A stretch of DNA of 64,000 nt from Pseudomonas lundensis (GCF_002269125.1 NZ_NQKI01000002.1:62001-126000), one strand, 5' to 3'; counted from the stretch's first letter, positions 21,623 through 30,989 are shown. Made by a program: numbers and translations. Notes: generated by a model not told the origin, from the sequence alone.

Positions 21623-23155
21623 TTACCCGCGCTTCTCGTGCATGCGTGCCAGTTGGCGTTCGAGCATCGACGGGTAGGGCTCCATCAGGCGCTCTACACA
21701 GCACGCTCCTTCAGGGCTGGCAATCGGGCGGATGCGGGCGCGCTGGCGAATCAACGCGTCGTCACTGATTTTGCGCTCGACCAGCAACAAGTTGCGGCTG
21801 TGCTGTGACAGCGCCAGCGCGTCTTGCGCGGTTTCAGTCAGTAACAAGTCGATTTGGCTCATGCCTGTCAGGCCTTCGCCCAATACCAGTCCCAATTGAA
21901 GTTGCAAGGTGATGCCACTGTCTGCCACTTCGATTTGCAAGGCGTGACCCAGTGCGCGCAACAGCTCACCGCAGCAAATGGCGTTGGTCAGGTAGTCGTC
22001 GCCGCTGTCTTCGCTGTGGAACAGCATCAGCGTGCTGCCATCGTTGAGCGTGTGCAGCTCGCTGTCATACAACGAGGCGGCTTGCTCCAGGCAGTCGCGA
22101 TAGCGTTCCAGCAACTCAGTCAGGCGCGCGCGCGGCAAGCGGCGCAGTTGGTCCTGTGCACCCAGTTGCACGGCCAGCACAGCGCTCGGCTGCGGAGCGG
22201 ATGGCGCGGCGGGCTGTGGTTTGGCCAGTGTCGCCGGGGTGGCGCTGCTGGAATCGCGCAGGTCGGCAAACGGGTCTTCGTCGTTCTCGTCTTCTTCAGC
22301 ATGAACCACGTGCCGCGCGGCCGCTTTAGGGGCGGGCGCAGCAGGCGCTTCGTCAAAGTCCGGGTCGCGCAGGTTGCGCACTTCAAACGCGGGCTCTGGC
22401 TCGTTGTCTTCGTAGTCGCTGTCGTCGTAATCCGGCTCGGGTTCTGGCTCGGGTTCCGGCGCAGGCGGTGCCAGGCGGGTGTGAAGCTGGCGCGCCAGAT
22501 CACCGATCTCATCCTGGCGGTTAATCGCCGGGGTGTAAGGGTCGGGCTCACGCAGCCACACGCGCAGTTGCAGCAGCGGGGTGGAGATGTGACGGCCCAG
22601 ACGCAGGCTCAAAGCCAGGGCAAGAGCCAGCAGAATGGCGCTGAGGATGCCCATGCTTTGCAGGCTGATGGTCATCGGTTGCTGGAACTGATTCATGTCG
22701 AGGCTGATGCGCAGATGCCCGGCGGTCACGTCCTGGAATGTGATCTTGGTCTGGTACATGCCTTTGGCTTCGCCCAGCAGGCCGTTTTTCGGACGTTCAC
22801 CGGCTTCTGCGAGGATGCGGTTGTCAACGCTATAAATAGCTGCGTGCGCCACCAACGGGTTTTTCGTCAGGTTATTGAGCAGCACGTTGAGGCTGAGGAT
22901 GTCATTGGACACCAGCAGCTCGGTAGCGGACGTCGCGGTTTGCGTGGTCAGGCTCTGGCCCAGGGCGTCGGCCTGATCATGCATGGCCTGCTTGAATTGC
23001 AGGCCCATGACCACGGCATAAATCACCAGCGCCAGGGCGACCAGGATCACGTTATGGCTGGCAATGCGCAGAGCAAGCGGAATGCGACGATCGCGCAGGG
23101 CCCGGAAGATCAGCAGGAAGAAGTTATCGGTTTTGACAGGCGATGGCCGGTTCAC
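21623..23155 (-). CDS. AhpA/YtjB-family membrane protein
   Basis: 510 residues. One membrane helix near residues 30-52 and a second near 165-187 enclose a periplasmic segment of about 110 residues. The second helix is followed by a HAMP-like stretch, then an extremely acidic Pro/Glu/Asp-rich linker (about 235-265) and a cytoplasmic domain. This is the Smp/YtjB architecture, and the gene is divergent from serB as in other Gammaproteobacteria. YtjB (Smp) has no assigned enzymatic activity. The C-terminal half resembles degenerate cyclase-like folds only loosely; I would not claim that. The ATG is 133 bases from the serB start. Confidence 0.78.
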   Translation of the reverse strand: MNRPSPVKTDNFFLLIFRALRDRRIPLALRIASHNVILVALALVIYAVVMGLQFKQAMHDQADALGQSLTTQTATSATELLVSNDILSLNVLLNNLTKNPLVAHAAIYSVDNRILAEAGERPKNGLLGEAKGMYQTKITFQDVTAGHLRISLDMNQFQQPMTISLQSMGILSAILLALALALSLRLGRHISTPLLQLRVWLREPDPYTPAINRQDEIGDLARQLHTRLAPPAPEPEPEPEPDYDDSDYEDNEPEPAFEVRNLRDPDFDEAPAAPAPKAAARHVVHAEEDENDEDPFADLRDSSSATPATLAKPQPAAPSAPQPSAVLAVQLGAQDQLRRLPRARLTELLERYRDCLEQAASLYDSELHTLNDGSTLMLFHSEDSGDDYLTNAICCGELLRALGHALQIEVADSGITLQLQLGLVLGEGLTGMSQIDLLLTETAQDALALSQHSRNLLLVERKISDDALIRQRARIRPIASPEGACCVERLMEPYPSMLERQLARMHEKRG

Positions 23156-23252
23156 TGAGCGCGGCTCTTAGTCCGTTAAATTGGTGCGCAGTATAGCGAG
23201 CGGCCCACAGGCGGCAAAGCCTTGGCGATGCCCGATGGTCACTGAAAGTGGG

Positions 23253-23258
23253 TAGAAT
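23253..23258 (+). promoter_or_regulatory. Candidate -10 element for serB
   Basis: TAGAAT followed by GCG and a T10 run, 30 bases before the TTG start. Confidence 0.4.
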
Positions 23259-23288
23259 GCGTTTTTTTTTAGCGAATGGGGGTGTGCC

Positions 23289-24503
23289 TTGCGCGAAATC
23301 GTCTTGATAAACATCACGGGTGAGGACCGTCCGGGTCTCACTGCGGCCATCACCGGTGTGTTGGCCAACAATGGTGTGAACATGCTCGACATCGGCCAGG
23401 CCGTCATTCATGGCGTTTTGTCGTTGGGTTATCTGGTTGAAATCGAGCAAGCCGATCAAGTGTCGGCCGTGCTCAAAGACCTGCAACCCTTGATTGCCAA
23501 TGAAGGGCTGCAACTGCGTTTTGACCCCATTAGCGAAGCGCATTACCAGCGTTGGGTGAACGAACAAAGCCAGAAGCGTCACGTGGTGACATTGATGAGC
23601 CGCCGGGTCACCGCGCAAGAACTGCTACGAGTGACATCGGTGATCAGCCAGCACGGTTTGAACATTGAGCAGACTGATCGCCTGTCCGGGCGTGTGCCGC
23701 TGGATGCGCCAACCCGATTGAGCAAGAGCTGCATCGAACTGCGCGTCACGGGCGAAGTCGCAGACCTTGAAGCCTTGCGCGCCGAGTTCTTTGAGTTGTC
23801 GCAGGCGCTCAACATCGACATCGCCTTGCAAGAAGACACCCTGTTCCGTCGTAACCGCCGCCTGGCAGTGTTTGACATGGACTCGACCCTGATTGAAGCC
23901 GAAGTCATCGACGAGCTGGCGAAAGCCGCGGGCGTGGGCGATAAAGTGTCGGAAATCACCGAGCGCGCCATGGCGGGTGAGCTGGACTTCAAGGCCAGTT
24001 TCAAAGAGCGTCTGGCATTGCTCAAAGGGTTGGACGTAGGCGTGCTGGATGCCATCGGCGCATCGTTGCGCTTGACCGAAGGTGCAGAAGTGCTGTTCGC
24101 CGAACTCAAGCGTTTGGGCTACAAAACCGCGATTCTGTCCGGCGGGTTCACCTATTTTGCCAAGCAGTTGCAGGCCAGACTCGGTATCGACTATGTGTTC
24201 GCCAATGAGCTGGAAGTGGTGGACGGCAAAGTGACCGGCGTGGCGGTTGAGCCGATTGTCGATGCACAGCGCAAAGCAGACTTGCTGCGTGAACTGGCGC
24301 AAAAGGAAGGTTTGAGCCTGGAACAGACCATTGCGGTCGGGGACGGGGCCAACGATCTGGCCATGCTGGCCATCGCGGGGCTGGGGGTCGCATTCCGTGC
24401 CAAGCCGTTGGTGAAGAAGTCGGCCAAGCACGCAATTTCAACGCTGGGCCTGGATGGCGTGCTGTACCTGTTGGGGCAGCGCGACCGCAATAGCCAAGGC
24501 TAA
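23289..24503 (+). CDS. serB: Phosphoserine phosphatase
   Basis: 404 residues, the long Pseudomonas form with tandem ACT domains (about residues 1-175) before the HAD phosphatase. The HAD motifs are FDMDSTLIE (nucleophile Asp, about residue 197), ILSGGFTYF and VGDGANDLAM. It dephosphorylates phosphoserine in the last step of serine synthesis. ACT domains usually bind amino acids, so feedback by serine is likely. The TTG at 23289 gives LREIVLINITGEDRPGL, the family N-terminus; no strong Shine-Dalgarno is seen. Confidence 0.95.
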   Translation: MREIVLINITGEDRPGLTAAITGVLANNGVNMLDIGQAVIHGVLSLGYLVEIEQADQVSAVLKDLQPLIANEGLQLRFDPISEAHYQRWVNEQSQKRHVVTLMSRRVTAQELLRVTSVISQHGLNIEQTDRLSGRVPLDAPTRLSKSCIELRVTGEVADLEALRAEFFELSQALNIDIALQEDTLFRRNRRLAVFDMDSTLIEAEVIDELAKAAGVGDKVSEITERAMAGELDFKASFKERLALLKGLDVGVLDAIGASLRLTEGAEVLFAELKRLGYKTAILSGGFTYFAKQLQARLGIDYVFANELEVVDGKVTGVAVEPIVDAQRKADLLRELAQKEGLSLEQTIAVGDGANDLAMLAIAGLGVAFRAKPLVKKSAKHAISTLGLDGVLYLLGQRDRNSQG

Positions 24504-24512
24504 AGCGCCATT

Positions 24513-24545
24513 GGCGTCGCTGCCGCACCTTGCAGCAGCGACGCC
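24513..24545. terminator. Perfect 11-bp hairpin between serB and psd
   Basis: GGCGTCGCTGC (24513-24523) pairs exactly with GCAGCGACGCC (24535-24545) around an 11-base loop, in the 47 bases between converging serB and psd. No T run on either strand. Confidence 0.5.
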
Positions 24546-24550
24546 ACGCT

Positions 24551-25402
24551 TTACTCGCCGATCTTCTGACCCATCATCACCGGCGAACCCGCCGTCAGCT
24601 CTTGCGCCCATTTCACCTGTTCCGGCCCGAACAAGACAATGGCGGTCGAACCCAACTTGAAGCGACCCAGCTCGGCACCTTTTTCCAGGTGGATCGGCGC
24701 ACGCGCAGCTTCGTCGTATCGGAATGTTTTGAGCTCGCGCTTGGGCGGCGTGATCAAGCCTGCGAACACGGTTTCAATCGAAGCCACAATCATCGCGCCC
24801 ACCAGCACCACGGCCATCGGGCCGCGCTCAGTGTCGAAAATGCACACTGCGCGTTCGTTGCGGGCAAACAGTTCCGGCACGTTTTCAGCCGTGGTCTGGT
24901 TGACCGAGAACAGGCGGCCCGGCACGTAGATCATTTCGCGCAGCGTGCCGGCCAATGGCATGTGCACGCGGTGGTAGTCCTTGGGCGACAGGTAAATGGT
25001 TGCGAATTCACCGCCCATGAACTGCGAGGCCACGGCCGGATCGCCGCCCACCAGTTCCAGCACGCTGTAGCTGTGGCCCTTGGCCTGGAACACGCGACCG
25101 TGTTCAATCGCGCCCAGTTGGCTGACAGCACCATCGGCCGGGCTCAAAATGGCTCCTGGCGTCGGGTCGAGCGGGCGTGCGCCTTCTTTCAGGGCACGGG
25201 TGAAGAACGCATTGAAGTGCTCGTAAGCAGTGATGTCTTCAACCAGCGCCTGAGACATGTCCACTTGATAACGCTTGGCGAACCAGGTGGTGAACGCATT
25301 TTTGAACCAGCGCACGCGGCACTCGGCAACGCAGCCAGCCAGGCGCGACAGCAGGTGGTGCGGCAACAGGTACTGACTCAGGAGAAACAAACGTTTTTTC
25401 AT
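24551..25402 (-). CDS. psd: Phosphatidylserine decarboxylase proenzyme
   Basis: 283 residues. The self-cleavage motif LGST (FKLGSTAIVLF, about residues 249-259) generates the pyruvoyl group at the Ser. Other conserved blocks are SPADGAVSQLG, YLSPKDYHRVHMPLAG and PGRLFSVN. It converts phosphatidylserine to phosphatidylethanolamine at the inner membrane. The ATG has AGGACCC 5 bases upstream. It follows rhdA by 9 bases, so the two form an operon. Confidence 0.96.
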   Translation of the reverse strand: MKKRLFLLSQYLLPHHLLSRLAGCVAECRVRWFKNAFTTWFAKRYQVDMSQALVEDITAYEHFNAFFTRALKEGARPLDPTPGAILSPADGAVSQLGAIEHGRVFQAKGHSYSVLELVGGDPAVASQFMGGEFATIYLSPKDYHRVHMPLAGTLREMIYVPGRLFSVNQTTAENVPELFARNERAVCIFDTERGPMAVVLVGAMIVASIETVFAGLITPPKRELKTFRYDEAARAPIHLEKGAELGRFKLGSTAIVLFGPEQVKWAQELTAGSPVMMGQKIGE

Positions 25403-25411
25403 GACGGGTCC

Positions 25412-26239
25412 TTAATGTTTGGCAGGCAGCTCGACGGGGGTGTCGGGGTGGTTGCCCCATTCGCCCCAGGAGCCTGCATAGCCTTTGACGCGCGGGTAAC
25501 CGAGCGCCTTGGCCACCAGATACGTAAAGCCAGAACGATGGTGAGTCTGGCAGTGGGTAATCACTTCTTTGTCGGGCGTAATGCCCAGATCTTCGAGGAT
25601 CTGCGGCATGTCCTTGCGGATGCGCAGGTTGCGGGTTTTATCCATGCCTGCGGTCCATTCAAAATTTTTCGCGCCGGGGATGTGGCCGCCTTTCGCCGCC
25701 AACACTTTTTCGCCGCTGTACTCGGCGAAGCTGCGTGCGTCCCAAATGGCCAGATCTGCAGCACCCAACCGGCTTTGCAGGTATTCGCGGGTGGCAGTGG
25801 GTTCATCGTGCAGAGTCAACGAGACCTGTGCGTTTTTAGGCGTCGGCACCTCGGTCGATTCGCGCAGGCCATCGGCGATCCATGCGTGAATGCCGCCGTC
25901 CATATAGTGATAAGCCTTGTGCCCGATCACATCCAGCAACCAGATAAACCGGCCAGCCCAACCGCCGCCTTCATCGTCATACACCACGTAAACGGCGTTT
26001 GAGCAGTGCCCCAATTCGCTGAACAGTTTTTCGAGCGCTGCTTGAGTGGGCAATAAACCCGGAGCAGGCGGCAGGCCGAGCTGGGTGCGCTTGGGGTCCA
26101 CGAAGCGCGCGCCTGGCACGTGGCCTTTGGCGTAGCGTGCCTCGCTGGTCAGGTCGACAATAATCAGGTTTGGTGCGTCGAGCCGCGCATACAGGTCGCT
26201 GGGCTCAATCACCAATGGCAAGCCAGAGAAGTCAGGCAT
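25412..26239 (-). CDS. rhdA: Thiosulfate sulfurtransferase (rhodanese)
   Basis: 275 residues with two rhodanese domains. The C-terminal active-site loop is CQTHHRSG (Cys about residue 233), and the ending GYPRVKGYAGSWGEWGN is the conserved family tail. It closely follows RhdA of Pseudomonas/Azotobacter in sequence. It transfers sulfur from thiosulfate to cyanide or other thiophiles. In the pseudomonads this matters for cyanide detoxification or sulfur trafficking; no cyanide genes are in this window. It is upstream of psd in a two-gene unit. Confidence 0.93.
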   Translation of the reverse strand: MPDFSGLPLVIEPSDLYARLDAPNLIIVDLTSEARYAKGHVPGARFVDPKRTQLGLPPAPGLLPTQAALEKLFSELGHCSNAVYVVYDDEGGGWAGRFIWLLDVIGHKAYHYMDGGIHAWIADGLRESTEVPTPKNAQVSLTLHDEPTATREYLQSRLGAADLAIWDARSFAEYSGEKVLAAKGGHIPGAKNFEWTAGMDKTRNLRIRKDMPQILEDLGITPDKEVITHCQTHHRSGFTYLVAKALGYPRVKGYAGSWGEWGNHPDTPVELPAKH

Positions 26240-26282
26240 GTGAGGTCTCCAGGGCGAAAAGGGGCGGATTGTAGCGCAAGCG

Positions 26283-27845
26283 TCAGCGTCCGCGCGTGGT
26301 AAAGCTGTTGAGCGCTTTTTCGATGCACTGCACGGTTTTGCCGAAGGCCTGCACGGTGGTCTCCGAAAACGGCCCGCCGCCCTGATCGGCCAGCACCAGC
26401 ATCACCATGCGGCCGTGGTTACTGAGCGAGCGCAACAGCAGGTGCTCGCCGGGGAACAGGTTACGCAAACTCTTGGGTAAGACCGCTGAAATTTGCGCAT
26501 TGTTCTCTGGCGTCAGGCGAAATTGTGCAGGTTGTGCCATCAAGCGCTGCAGGACTGTGCTCTGGTTGATTTGCAGGCTCAAGTCGAAGGCTGCCTTGGG
26601 CAGGCCGGCAATCTGATGCACGCTCAGGCTGGTCGATGTTTTATCGGCCATCAATAGCAGCACGCGGCGCATGCCACAGGCCACCAGCGCATCACGGGCG
26701 CAGGTGGTCAGGTGCATCGAATTAGTGAACGAACTCGGTTCGGCCAGCAGTTGCCTGCATTGCTTGCGCCACACCACCAGCGATTCGGCCGACGGCGGCG
26801 GGGCAGGCAACAAACCCCGGTGCATGCGCCGCATGCCCCATGGCCACAACAGCGATTCGGCCGGGTGCCAGAGGTCGGGCATCGAGTGATAACGTGCACT
26901 GCTGGCCGCATTCTGGTGGACCAGTTGTTGCAGTTCTTCCAGTGGCATTTGCAGGTACAGACTGGTCAGGTATTGCCAGCGCAAGTTGTGAGGTGTATCC
27001 CATGCTTGCTGGGCTGAGAGTGCCAGGCCATTGGCCAGCAATACCGTATTCGAGGGCTGATTCAACCAGCGGCGCAGGGCCGGGTCAGCGTCCAGGCGTT
27101 GCTGCTGGCGCAAGCGATGATGATTGTCGCGGGCAATGTGCAGCACCTTGACCAAGGTGCGCTGCTCATCGGTAATGACGGCATAACCCTGCAACACCCA
27201 CTCCGGCAGTCGCCACAATTGCGCCAGTGCGCGGCATATTTCAAACAGGCGCACGCCGAACAGTTTTAGCTCCACCTTGCTTGCGCATTCACCTTTGTGA
27301 ATCACACGCAGCTCCCACTCTTCGAGCTGTTCGGGGTGCGTGAGGGCCATCGCCCACAGCGGCGACAGAAACAGTAGGCTGCCCCAATAGATTTCTTGCC
27401 ACAGGCGTGCCAGACGATTGCCAAACAGGCCGCTGGCTTGTTGCGCAGCGTGCTGACTAATCAGCTGAATCTGGCGAAAAGCCTGCGGGATTTCTTCCCA
27501 CGGCAACGCGGGGAGGCGTTCAAGCAATTCTTGCGTGCGGGCCAACCCCAGGCGATTGATCGCGACTTCCAGGCTCTCGGCAGGCTCACTCAAACTGCCG
27601 TGCGTGTGGTGATTGGCGTCCCGTATCAAGCTCAGCGCCAGTGCAGGACTGTCCTGCATCAGCTCGGCAATGTCGCGTAACGAGCGGCGATTGTCGTTGA
27701 TTGCCTTGCAGACGCGCTCGTGGCTGTCTTGCGGGATGGGCAGACGAACAGCATCGAGCTGTTTGACCCACGCATCGAGGGTATTGGGAGTTGGAGTCGC
27801 GTTGCCGGTTTCATTAGCCATGATGGGAGAGTGGTCATCATCCAT
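26283..27845 (-). CDS. HDOD-domain protein
   Basis: 520 residues (an inner ATG at 27821, MANETGNATPTP, is an alternative start). The N-terminal half, about residues 30-230, matches the HDOD fold: VRLPIPQDSHERVCKAI, SPALALSLIRDANH and LEVAINRLGLARTQELLERL. HDOD is a degenerate HD-hydrolase fold found in signalling proteins. The C-terminal part (about 350-515) may be a GAF-like sensory domain, a weak reading. It is divergent from motA by 141 bases. The neighbour suggests motility or signal control, which is inference. Confidence 0.8.
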   Translation of the reverse strand: MDDDHSPIMANETGNATPTPNTLDAWVKQLDAVRLPIPQDSHERVCKAINDNRRSLRDIAELMQDSPALALSLIRDANHHTHGSLSEPAESLEVAINRLGLARTQELLERLPALPWEEIPQAFRQIQLISQHAAQQASGLFGNRLARLWQEIYWGSLLFLSPLWAMALTHPEQLEEWELRVIHKGECASKVELKLFGVRLFEICRALAQLWRLPEWVLQGYAVITDEQRTLVKVLHIARDNHHRLRQQQRLDADPALRRWLNQPSNTVLLANGLALSAQQAWDTPHNLRWQYLTSLYLQMPLEELQQLVHQNAASSARYHSMPDLWHPAESLLWPWGMRRMHRGLLPAPPPSAESLVVWRKQCRQLLAEPSSFTNSMHLTTCARDALVACGMRRVLLLMADKTSTSLSVHQIAGLPKAAFDLSLQINQSTVLQRLMAQPAQFRLTPENNAQISAVLPKSLRNLFPGEHLLLRSLSNHGRMVMLVLADQGGGPFSETTVQAFGKTVQCIEKALNSFTTRGR

Positions 27846-27893
27846 TGTTTACACGCCCGGAGCGGGCCCAACTGGCTTTTCGCCTTTATGGCC

Positions 27894-27920
27894 TATAGTC
27901 TGGCGCAGTTTTGCCGATAA
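27894..27920 (+). promoter_or_regulatory. Sigma-28 (FliA) promoter for motAB
   Basis: TATAGTCT, an 11-base spacer, then GCCGATAA. The -10 box is a perfect match to the FliA consensus GCCGATAA, the spacing is exact, and the -35 matches TAAAGTTT at 6 of 8. It lies 66 bases before the motA ATG. Confidence 0.85.
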
Positions 27921-27986
27921 GTAGAAGAAGAGTTTTTTAACTCTCGAATATGACCTTGAACCCGACGCAGAAGTACCTGAATACCT

Positions 27987-28838
27987 ATGGCTAAAATTAT
28001 CGGCATCATTGTCGTGTTCGCGAGCGTGCTCGGCGGATACGTGCTTTCCCACGGCAAGATCGGGGCGCTGATTCAGCCGTTCGAGGTCTTGATTATCGGC
28101 GGGGCGGCGTTTGGTGCGTTCCTGCAGGCGAACCCCGGCTACATGACCATGCACGTGATCAAAAAATCGCTGGGCATGTTCGGCTCGCGCTTCACCCACA
28201 CGTTCTATCTGGAAGTGCTGGGCCTGGTTTACGAGATTCTCAACAAAAGTCGTCGCGAAGGCATGATGGCCATCGAAGGCGACATTGAAGACGCCGCGGC
28301 CAGCCCGATCTTCGCCAAATACCCTTCCGTGCTCAAAGATGACCGCATGACCGCGTTTGTCTGCGATTACTTGCGCATCATGTCGTCGGGCAACATGGCG
28401 CCCCACGAGCTGGAAGGTCTGTTCGACATGGAGCTGTTCAGCCTTAAAGAAGAGCTTGAGCATCCTTCCCATGCCGTGACCGGGGTTGCCGATGGCATGC
28501 CGGGCTTCGGTATTGTGGCCGCGGTATTGGGTATCGTGGTGACGATGGCCTCCCTGGGTGATGGCGATCAGGCGATGATCGGCGTGCACGTAGGCGCGGC
28601 GCTGGTGGGTACCTTCTTCGGTATTTTGGCGGCTTACGGTTTCTTCGGCCCGCTGGCGACCTCGCTGTCCCACGATGCGAAAGAAGAACTCAACGTGTAC
28701 GAATCCATCAAGGCGTCACTGGTCGCCTCTGCCTCGGGCATGCCGCCTTCGCTGGCGGTCGAGTTCGGCCGTAAAGTGCTGTATCCCAAGCACCGTCCGA
28801 GCTTCGCCGAGCTGGAACAAGTAGTCCGCGGTCGCTGA
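27987..28838 (+). CDS. motA: Flagellar motor stator protein MotA
   Basis: 283 residues, four membrane helices. The first helix begins at MAKIIGIIVVFASVLGGYVL. The conserved cytoplasmic loop contains SRREGMMAIEGDIE, and helices 3-4 contain MPGFGIVAAVLGIVVTM and VGAALVGTFFGILAAYGFFGPL. It forms the proton channel of the stator with MotB and drives the rotor through FliG. Transcription is expected from the sigma-28 site upstream. The motB ATG follows the stop by 3 bases. Confidence 0.96.
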   Translation: MAKIIGIIVVFASVLGGYVLSHGKIGALIQPFEVLIIGGAAFGAFLQANPGYMTMHVIKKSLGMFGSRFTHTFYLEVLGLVYEILNKSRREGMMAIEGDIEDAAASPIFAKYPSVLKDDRMTAFVCDYLRIMSSGNMAPHELEGLFDMELFSLKEELEHPSHAVTGVADGMPGFGIVAAVLGIVVTMASLGDGDQAMIGVHVGAALVGTFFGILAAYGFFGPLATSLSHDAKEELNVYESIKASLVASASGMPPSLAVEFGRKVLYPKHRPSFAELEQVVRGR

Positions 28839-28841
28839 TCC

Positions 28842-29834
28842 ATGGAAAACAATCAGCCAATCATCATCAAGCGCGTCAAGCGCTTCGCGGCGGGCCACCA
28901 CGGTGGCGCCTGGAAAATTGCGTTTGCTGACTTTGCTACGGCGATGATGGCGTTCTTCCTGGTGCTGTGGCTGTTATCCACAGCCACCCCGGAACAGAAA
29001 ATCGCCATTGCCGGTTACTTCAAAGACCCGATCGGGTTCACCGAAACCGGCACGCCGTACATCATTGACCTAGGCGGCACGCCCACCCTGGCGCCGGACA
29101 CCACGCTCAACCCTGAAGAAAAAATGCAGCCCCAGCCCGACAAGATCACGGTCGACACCGATCAAGTCGAAGGCATGGCCGAGCAGGTCGAGAAAGAACG
29201 CCTCGAACTGTTGCTTCAGGAGTTGCAGAACAAGGTTGAAGAAAATCCGCAACTGCGCAAATTCAAAGACCAACTGTTGTTCGAAATCACCCCCGACGGC
29301 TTGCGCATTCAGATCATGGACGCGGAAAACCGCCCGATGTTCGACGTCGGCAGTGCGCGGCTCAAGCCTTACTTTGAAGACATATTGCTGGCCATGGCGG
29401 ACACCATCAAAGCCGTGCCGAACAAAGTCAGCATCAGCGGGCACACCGATGCCACGCCCTATGCCAGCGATGCAGAGTTTGGTAACTGGGAGTTGTCGGC
29501 CAACCGAGCAAACGCAGCGCGCCGGGCATTGATTGCGGGCAGTTATCCGCAGGATCAAGTCGCGCGGATCGTGGGTTATGCCTCGTCAGTACTGTTCGAC
29601 AAGGTCAACCCGTTGAACCCGATCAACCGCCGTATCGACATCGTGGTGTTGACGAAGAAAGCGCAGCGGGCGATTGAAGGTGAGCAGGGCGCCGAGATGG
29701 CCAAGCCGGAAACGCCGACCACCCCGATTGACCCGATCACCTTGCCTGCTGACCAAGTGCCGCCCGCCATGCATGAAGAGCGGGAAAAACTGAACCTGTT
29801 TGATGACAAGGCACCAGTGACACCGAAGCCTTGA
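28842..29834 (+). CDS. motB: Flagellar motor stator protein MotB
   Basis: 330 residues. The plug/TM segment WKIAFADFATAMMAFFLVLW carries the proton-accepting Asp (ADFATAMMAF). An OmpA-like peptidoglycan-binding domain lies at about 150-270 (SGHTDATPYA, NWELSANRANAARRAL, RRIDIVVLTK). It anchors the stator to the cell wall. The Pro/Thr-rich tail is unremarkable. It is followed by a long palindrome at the convergent junction with rsgA. Confidence 0.96.
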   Translation: MENNQPIIIKRVKRFAAGHHGGAWKIAFADFATAMMAFFLVLWLLSTATPEQKIAIAGYFKDPIGFTETGTPYIIDLGGTPTLAPDTTLNPEEKMQPQPDKITVDTDQVEGMAEQVEKERLELLLQELQNKVEENPQLRKFKDQLLFEITPDGLRIQIMDAENRPMFDVGSARLKPYFEDILLAMADTIKAVPNKVSISGHTDATPYASDAEFGNWELSANRANAARRALIAGSYPQDQVARIVGYASSVLFDKVNPLNPINRRIDIVVLTKKAQRAIEGEQGAEMAKPETPTTPIDPITLPADQVPPAMHEEREKLNLFDDKAPVTPKP

Positions 29835-29840
29835 TCCCGC

Positions 29841-29873
29841 GTGCCCTCACCCTCGCACAGAGGGTGAGGGCAC
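29841..29873. repeat. 14-bp perfect palindrome between motB and rsgA (bidirectional terminator or REP-like)
   Basis: GTGCCCTCACCCTC (29841-29854) is exactly complementary to GAGGGTGAGGGCAC (29860-29873) with a 5-base loop. It fills the gap between two convergent stops. Related copies lie at 21591-21612 and 54465-54512, each also between convergent genes. Confidence 0.75.
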
Positions 29874-29876
29874 CGT

Positions 29877-30908
29877 TCAGTAGCTCGACTCAGGCAAGCT
29901 GGCAATGATCGAACGGTAGCTGTTCATGCGTTGTTGCTGCACGCGGCCATCGTCCAGCGCCATCAGCAAGGCACATCCCGGCTCGCGGTCGTGCTTGCAG
30001 TCGCGGAAACGGCAACGGCCGATCAAGTCGTGGAACTCGATAAACCCGGCTTCCACATCCGCCCGGCTCACGTGGCCCAGACCAAACTCACGAATACCGG
30101 GGGAGTCGATCAGCTCGCCGCCGCCCGGGAAGTGGAACAGGCGCGCCGTGGTCGTGGTGTGCGTGCCCTGACCGGAAATCTCGGACAGCGGGCCGACCCG
30201 CAGGTTGACCTCAGGCAGCAAGCTGTTGACCAGCGACGATTTGCCCACGCCTGACTGACCCACAAACACGCTGATATGCCCGTCCAGCTTGGCCTGCAAC
30301 TGCTGCATGCCGTCGCCGTGGTGCGCGGACACTTCCAGCACCGGATAACCCAGCTGACGATAAACGCCCAGCAGCGCATTCAGCGCCGGGGCGTTTTGTT
30401 CGTCGATCAGGTCGGCTTTGTTGAGCAGCAGCAACGGGCGAATCCCCGCGTGCTCGGCAGCTACCAGATAACGGTCGATCAGATTGGCGTGCGGCTCGGG
30501 CATCGGCGCAAACACAATAACGATCATGTCGACGTTGGCGGCAACCGGCTTGAGCTGGCCACGGCTGTCCGGGCGACACAGTTCGGTTTTGCGCGGCAAT
30601 TGGGCGACGATCACGCCAATCCCTTGATTGCCCGCGCGCCATACGACGGTATCGCCGGTCACCAGCGCTGGCAGGTTGGCGCGCAAGTGGCAGCGGAACA
30701 TCTGGCCTTTGAGCTCGCCTTCTTGGGCCTCGACCTCGACCTGCACACCGAAGTGCGCGATCACCAGACCGAGTTGCTCGGGGCCCAGATCGCCCCCTTC
30801 AAGCGCTTCTACGGCACTGGATTCGCGTTTGGCGGCGCGGGCAGCGCGCTCGCCCTGGATCTTTTCGATGCGCCAGTTTTGGCGACGGTTGAGCTGGCGT
30901 TTGGCCAT
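29877..30908 (-). CDS. rsgA: Ribosome small-subunit-dependent GTPase A
   Basis: 343 residues. It is a circularly permuted GTPase, so the G motifs come in the order NKAD (G4), [14 protein letters not shown] (G1), then DSPGIREFG (G3). An N-terminal OB fold precedes this, and the C-terminal zinc module is [14 protein letters not shown]. It assists late 30S assembly. The extended basic N-terminus ([15 protein letters not shown]) is normal for the family. It is divergent from orn. Confidence 0.96.
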   Translation of the reverse strand: MAKRQLNRRQNWRIEKIQGERAARAAKRESSAVEALEGGDLGPEQLGLVIAHFGVQVEVEAQEGELKGQMFRCHLRANLPALVTGDTVVWRAGNQGIGVIVAQLPRKTELCRPDSRGQLKPVAANVDMIVIVFAPMPEPHANLIDRYLVAAEHAGIRPLLLLNKADLIDEQNAPALNALLGVYRQLGYPVLEVSAHHGDGMQQLQAKLDGHISVFVGQSGVGKSSLVNSLLPEVNLRVGPLSEISGQGTHTTTTARLFHFPGGGELIDSPGIREFGLGHVSRADVEAGFIEFHDLIGRCRFRDCKHDREPGCALLMALDDGRVQQQRMNSYRSIIASLPESSY

Positions 30909-30983
30909 GGGTGTTCCGTGTTGATAAAACGATAAGGAGGGTAAAACGCTGGCGAGTTTAGCACGTGGGCTGCGTGCCTAAGC

Positions 30984-30989
30984 TAAACT
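30984..30989 (+). promoter_or_regulatory. Candidate -10 element for orn
   Basis: TAAACT followed by GCGCG, 25 bases before the orn ATG. An AGGAG ribosome site lies between. Confidence 0.45.

Noticed and set aside
21854..23158. 434-codon plus-strand frame opposite the AhpA-like gene
   Set aside because: Composition mirrors the acidic linker of the real gene on the other strand; no start signal.
24530..26002. 490-codon plus-strand frame opposite psd and rhdA
   Set aside because: Both genes beneath it are certain; the frame lacks any family resemblance.
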